DNA of 23,583 bases from Hofstenia miamia (taxonomy: Eukaryota > Xenacoelomorpha > Acoela > Hofsteniidae), in contig CABFPE010000075.1 in the NCBI GenBank assembly GCA_900660155.1, forward strand, positions 321,763 through 345,345. Reading direction: 5' to 3'. Each line of letters starts with the position of its first letter. Position 1 is the stretch's first letter. Under the pieces are notes generated by a model, which saw only the letters and a program-made list of their open reading frames with translations, was not told the origin of the DNA and did not search any database. This document shows positions 18,883-23,583 of this stretch, piece by piece. A program made the translations under genes and the position numbers.

Positions 18883-20040
18883 TGTAACATCCTCCACCTA
18901 GCCTATTTGCGCCATGTATCATTGATAGTGACTATCACTCGGTAAATTGTGGGTGAGGAGTTTCTAAGTTGTTAAACCATCAGACTCTTCTCTCTTATTA
19001 ACTAGTTATGTTAATTAAATAACTGAGCATTGACTATCCCTTTTTTAGTGACGGAGTTGTATGGCGTTTCCTCTTCAGTTCTTCTATGGGCTACTGCCCA
19101 AAGCCGATCTCCACAAGACAGTTCCTCTCCTTCTCGAACGATGATTGAGTCCACGGCACCACCTCAGCTCAACTGGAACTAATTATGTGTACCTTACTTT
19201 AGCTCAGTGCGTGCACTCGCGTAAAGTTGTAACTGACTTAAACTCAATTTTTTGTAAAGTGTTTATTGTTTTGATTTAGTAAAGCAACCAGGCATTGACA
19301 TGAACTGCATTTACATAACATTAAAACAGCCATTACCATAAAACTATCGGCTTAACAATTTAAATAATAAGACTGCAGTTTCCTATACTTACATTTAATA
19401 AGAGTACATGTAAGGTCATTTATCAGGTCGATTATAGTCGAGTCTCCTACTATTAAGAATATATATATTCCTAAGTGTCGACTATCCAGTCGTTTCAGGC
19501 ATCAATTATTTCATACATGTATTGATCGATAGTCAGACTAGGCAAGAATCGAAAAACTCCTAACCGTAACATAAGTGCGGTTTCGTGACTGGCACAAGGA
19601 CCCTTTGAATCGATCCCTTGATGGAATCCAGCCACTACTCGACACAACTTGCCTAGCTGCACATTTTATTAAATAATCAAAACAGATAAGAGTAGAAATG
19701 AAAATTAAATAAACTCCTAAGAATTTATTGTCCATCAAATTTCTGGTTAGTTCAAAGCTATTTATAAAAATTTTCTAAAAGTACCTGCTGATTTTGAATT
19801 TTAAATAATTCGTCTGCCAATATGGCTGTTCCTTTGTAAGCGTAATTTCACTCAATTTAGTTTGTCAAATGTTACTTGATCAGCTAACAAGTTTTCTTAA
19901 TTTGAACAATATTAAAGCTTAGTTGCATCTTACAAAAATAACTAAGATCATTAACTAAATTTTACAATTAATTTTAATTATTATCAATCATTCGACGTTG
20001 TTCTTCACTTGCAGCTTAGTTGCTTTTGGATGATGCTACA
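18883..20040 (-). mobile_element. Inverted LTR (D), least decayed by CpG content
   Basis: Read on the minus strand it begins TGTAGCATCATCCAAAAGC at 20040 and ends GGAGGATGTTACA at 18883, the family ends. It retains more CpG than the other LTRs, which fits a younger copy or a different subfamily. There is no target-site duplication, and the two flanks come from different sources: element 2 ORF3 on one side and a DNA polymerase gene on the other. No PBS follows its 3' end. No gene lies inside. Confidence 0.88.
19759..19828 (-). promoter_or_regulatory. LTR D core promoter: TATA box and YY1-like relic
   Basis: On the minus strand TATAAATA lies at 19766-19759. About 50 bp upstream is CAGCCATATTGGCA (19828-19815), a diverged form of the YY1-like site in the other LTRs. 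Confidence 0.45.
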
Positions 20041-22030
20041 GGAAGGTTCAAAGACATGGTACCACTATAGAGTGCATTTGCGTCGCCATAGAACCCATAG
20101 GTGGTCTCCTTCTCAGGATTGTAGCCCTCTACCATCAGATTGTTGGCTTTAAAATAGTGATCAGAAAACGTGCTGCACATGCCTCCATGAATCCCGTCAA
20201 TTATAAAATTTAATTCTTCTTCATCATGTATAGGATCAAGAGAGATTTCTGTATACTTTAACATTGCGTGCCAGCTAAAGTTTGATTGTATAAAAAATGG
20301 CAGGATTAGATTATACGTCTCCATGCTCTGTATTCTAAACTTGTGTATCACATCAAGGAGTAATAATGTGTCCAAAATTAAATAGGTATCGAGGCAAATT
20401 TTTAAAATTTGAACACTCACATAGCACCCAGGTGTTTTGACGCTCAAAATCAAGCTCCTCCTGGGTTATGGGAATTTTTCCAGTTACCCATCTCTCCAAT
20501 CTTCTAAATCCGGGAGGCCCAACTTATTAAATTTTTCAAAGGTATCAAACCAAGTGTATGGAAAAAATCCTTTTCCTTGGGAGTATGCCCAAGCCTTTTG
20601 TTCACCTAGTCCTTCATTTAAAAATTTGTATTTTTCCACTCCAATATTTTTTGCAAGCATTGACAAACTTGTGGCTATGAATCAATAGCTATCTAAAAAC
20701 CAGAGTTCCTCATATATCAGCTTGTAAATTCCGCTTTTATCATTATATCCATCTACTGGCACCATCAAACTTAGTGATAGAAAAACTTCAGAGCTGCATG
20801 GGACACAGGAAACTTTCATTTGTAAAGTTTTTAATAAAATATGCATATCGTACTTGCTCCCATTATGCATAAAAACTAGTGTAAATTGTGGACTTTAATT
20901 TAAAATATTGCAATTATTGTGTGTGACCCCTCTTATTTCTCTGGAAAAATGGCAATGATAAATTACTTTAACATCCTCATGTGTAAACAGTTTTTTACAA
21001 AATATACATTTTGTTGCTGATGACAACATAACTCTCCTCTGCTCCTCTGATATTATTAGTTCATGATGGCGCTGCTGCATCTCATGCAACTGTTTTGCCA
21101 ATTTCCATAAATGATTCAATCCATGCTCCATACATTGCTCACCAGTATATATTTTGCATGTTAATAGTTTGTCCACCCTACTTGTTGCCACACAGACACC
21201 TGATTCAATTTCTTCAACATCTCATGATGTATAGCTTGCACACTATAAACTTTTCTGGAAATCACCTCTATATCCAGAGTACCAATGTAATTCTGTGCTT
21301 GATATGCTTTAAATTTAATTTTGTCTGATTGATCTGGAAATGTTATTCTTGGTTCTGGTACTCCACCGCATTTATTCTTATGTTTCTCCAACTTTTCTTG
21401 GGTCTTGATACTGGATAAACATTTTGGGCAAAAGAAATCACGTTTTCTATTCTTAAAAAATTTTAGACACACATTTAAATTGGTGATTGCAAGGTAGTGA
21501 CTCTTTTCTCCTTATTCAATCAGCAATAAATTAACCATCTTCTCATGGTGGCATGGAGACATCTATGCTGGCACAAGACAACAATCATTTAGTGAATACA
21601 CATTAACATTTATAGAGTTCCACGTCTCAAAAATACATACATCGTTGATTGACAATGGAAATGTTAATCCGGAATATTTTAACTCAGGAAGAAATTTTTT
21701 CATTCATATTATTTCACTCTGGTTTTTAATTTCTGGGTGAAGGCAAGCTAAGACGGAGTAGACCAAGCAGAGGTTTGATTGTCCTGTTTTTGGATAAATA
21801 ATTTGAAAAAGCACCTCAACATGCATTCTCTGATCTCTGTATGATAAATTCATGGCTATTATTATTATTCAAAGTTGAACTTGATGGAATCTCATTTGGA
21901 TGGTTTTTATCAATATGCTTATGTAGCTCAGCCTTGCTGCCTGCCAAAATATGTCTTGCAACAGAGGCAAAAATTAACTACCATGCGTCTATGCTTTGAT
22001 TGTAAATGAGATCTTACTTTTTTTGGGGAG
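20041..22030 (-). pseudogene. Polinton/Maverick-type protein-primed DNA polymerase B, truncated
   Basis: Read on the minus strand, pieces in order match this family. A C2H2-finger-like piece (FCLCCKTYF, then ELHKHIDKNH in a shifted frame, about 21900-21990). A segment with VYSVLACLHPE and FETWNSINVNVYSL (about 21590-21780). A Cys/His finger CPKCLSS...KHKNKC and exonuclease motif I LDIEV (about 21270-21430). A CxxC...HCH...RG..HNNCN motif (about 20900-21010). Exonuclease motif II FMHNGSKYD (about 20850). GFFPYTWFDTFEKFNKLGLP (about 20510-20560). WHAMLKY, then palm motif A around YGDANALYSG (about 20065-20095). The LTR cuts the gene a few codons later, so motifs B and C are absent. Stops and frameshifts throughout show it is dead. 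No other Polinton gene is seen. Confidence 0.85.
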
Positions 22031-22934
22031 GGGTTATTATAATGACACAAACCACAGAAATATTGAGAGGGTGTCTTTGGTCTAAATAGACCACACATTA
22101 GTAAACTCAGAAAATATTGATTAAAAAAAATTTAAAAAAACATGGAGAGAAATAATATGAAATTTAACATAAAACACAATTCGTTTTTCAAAGATGAAAT
22201 AATTTTGTTTTTGACACATTCTTGAATTTTTGAAATTATAAACCATAATGAGGAAAATTTATATAAACATGGAATATAATTAGTAATGTATGTAAAACAT
22301 GTAATCAGTGATGAATATATAAAAAAATACAAATGCATTATAAAACTCTTAAACGAGATTACAACATTTACTAAATAATGTGATCAAAAAGTAAAACATT
22401 AAAGAATTATCAATCAACTAGTGTAATAAAGAGAGAGGATAAAAACCAAGGTGTTATATAAAAATTTGACAGTCTAATATAAATAGATATTAACACATTC
22501 AATAATAAAATTAACAATAATGATAACTCTCTCTTCCTGTAAAGGTTGATTACATTGAAAATGTGTATTGAGAAAACACTGAATGACTAATGGAGCATGC
22601 AAGTCACTTTAAAATAATTATGCAATTATAAAAAAATGCATGGAGGGAGATGCTAGCATATTAAATAATAAACCGCAAATGAGGAGACACTCGATGTTCT
22701 ATAATAAACGGGAAGTATAAATTGACATCTTAACAAACAAATCAAAAAATAAATTTTTAACAAATAAACAAGTGTTAACATTCCATAAGAGTGTGGATTT
22801 AGAATGAAAAAAAAATAATAAAACACATATCTGTGTAATTTCAAAGATTTGTTCTAGTATCAACAATAAAAATTTGAAAAAATACATCTGCAAAGTTTTA
22901 AAATCTCATTAATTAATTAAAAATCAGTAATTGT
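22031..22934. other. AT-rich intergenic DNA, no supported gene
   Basis: Strongly AT-rich with many short homopolymers. Open frames here are short, low-complexity and unlike any protein. I see no tRNA, terminal inverted repeat or LTR in it. Confidence 0.6.
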
Positions 22935-22995
22935 TTTCAATGAAATTGCAAATGTGTTTTATTTTTAAAAAATAAATAATGGCTAGGAAATAGCC
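22935..22995 (-). CDS. Candidate terminal exon and poly(A) signal of a host gene
   Basis: On the minus strand a 3' splice site TTGTCACAG ends at 22996. The exon then supplies the one base needed to complete the split codon from the exon at 23140-23307, followed by three sense codons and TAG at 22985-22983. AATAAA lies at 22963-22958, about 20 bases after the stop. The end coordinate is approximate. In AT-rich DNA an AATAAA is common, so this rests mainly on the splice phase and the acceptor. Confidence 0.45.
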
Positions 22996-23139
22996 CTGTG
23001 ACAATTAAAATAAATGCTTTTCAATTTGACAAGAGTATTTGATTATTTAAATTGTAAGAACTCTATCATGTTTTTTTTTAAAATGGAAAAGATGGTAAAC
23101 ACAATTATCAAAAATAATAAAAACATGCTATGTACTCAC

Positions 23140-23307
23140 ATGTTTGAAACACTGATTTCAGGCATCGGGGTTTTTTTAGTTGAGGTTTGGATGAGATCAC
23201 CGGATCCAGTTTGGTTCTCATAACTAGACATCATTTCCTTGACCTGGTTTTCGAAATTTGGCGACCATACTTCGAAATTTTCTTCTTCTTCCAGGATATT
23301 ATCAAAG
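23140..23307 (-). CDS. Internal exon of an unidentified host gene
   Basis: On the minus strand this 168-bp segment lies between a 3' splice site (TTTTTTAG) and a strong 5' splice site (GTGAGT at 23139-23134). It is fully open in the phase set by its neighbours: one base, 55 codons, two bases. The peptide is acidic and hydrophilic (DNILEEEENFEVWSPNF, VKEMMSSYENQTGSG, TSTKKTPMPEIS) and looks disordered; I do not recognise the protein. It is richer in G and C than the flanking introns of about 144 and 123 bp. It would be the near-terminal part of a gene that starts beyond the right edge. Confidence 0.6.
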
Positions 23308-23430
23308 CTAAAAAATTGATTAGCACAAAAAGCATTACGGATTTTAGATTAAAATATAATTCATAACATAAAAATATTGTTTTAATAATATACAATAATT
23401 GTTTTAGATAAATAGAAAACATTAACTCAC

Positions 23431-23472
23431 TTGTTTTTTATTGAGGAAATTTCAGACCTGGTTTTGTACATA
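23431..23472 (-). CDS. Small internal exon of the same host gene
   Basis: On the minus strand this 42-bp exon has a 3' splice site TTTTTTCACAG and a 5' splice site GTGAGT (23430-23425). One base, 13 codons (MYKTRSEISSIKN) and two bases read through in the phase of the next exon, with no stop. A possible further exon end with GTAAAA lies near 23545-23550 and would also be in phase, but I see no clear acceptor for it within the window. Confidence 0.55.
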
Positions 23473-23583
23473 CTGTGAAAAAATATTATAACAGAGTGCA
23501 TTGTAAAAACTTAATTTCTTAGATGAATAATAATATATATTTTACCCGTTGATGGTGAAAAAACAAAATTTTATATATATAGC

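Noticed and set aside
19538..19738. ORF in the inverted LTR region as a gene
   Set aside because: It lies wholly within LTR sequence and has no counterpart frame in the other LTR copies.
22132..22893. Short minus-strand ORFs in the AT-rich region
   Set aside because: Low-complexity Phe/Leu/Ile-rich translations typical of AT-rich noncoding DNA, with no supporting signals.

Overview
The window is animal (metazoan) nuclear DNA, probably from an invertebrate. It is AT-rich and has a 21-base N run. It holds nested Ty3/gypsy-type LTR retrotransposons, a decayed Polinton/Maverick-type DNA polymerase B gene, and the 3' end of what looks like an ordinary intron-containing host gene. I cannot name the species.

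Layout. 1-678: minus-strand ORF running off the window edge, with weak SGNH-hydrolase-like motifs. 679-12486: 'element 1', a plus-strand LTR retrotransposon with a 5'-truncated 5' LTR, a primer-binding site, gag, pol (protease, RT, RNase H, integrase), then about 3.3 kb of a third, unrecognised coding region (ORF3), then its 3' LTR, which contains the N gap. A solo LTR (6763-7823, 4-bp TSD GTAG) sits between integrase and ORF3. 12487-18882: 'element 2', an older and more deleted relative in the same orientation, whose own LTR remnant abuts the end of element 1. It is split by a second solo LTR (15116-16251, TSD TTAA) and is cut off inside ORF3. 18883-20040: one more LTR of the family, inverted. 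20041-about 22030: minus-strand Polinton-type polymerase remnant, cut at catalytic motif A. 22030-22935: AT-rich DNA with no supported gene. 22935-23472: three phase-compatible minus-strand exons of a host gene.

How the parts relate. Gag, protease, RT/RNase H and integrase are the standard replication set. All are broken by stops, frameshifts and deletions, so neither copy looks autonomous. The main novelty is ORF3. It lies where some elements carry env, but shows no evident signal peptide, membrane anchor or known fold. Its reading frame is recognisably conserved in both copies, and its N-terminal part carries five spaced FKG-type units that also occur between protease and RT. Element 2 shows the uninterrupted integrase-to-ORF3 junction, which suggests ORF3 was originally continuous with pol. 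Relative order from the nesting: element 2 is oldest, element 1 landed in its LTR, and the two solo LTRs came later than their hosts.
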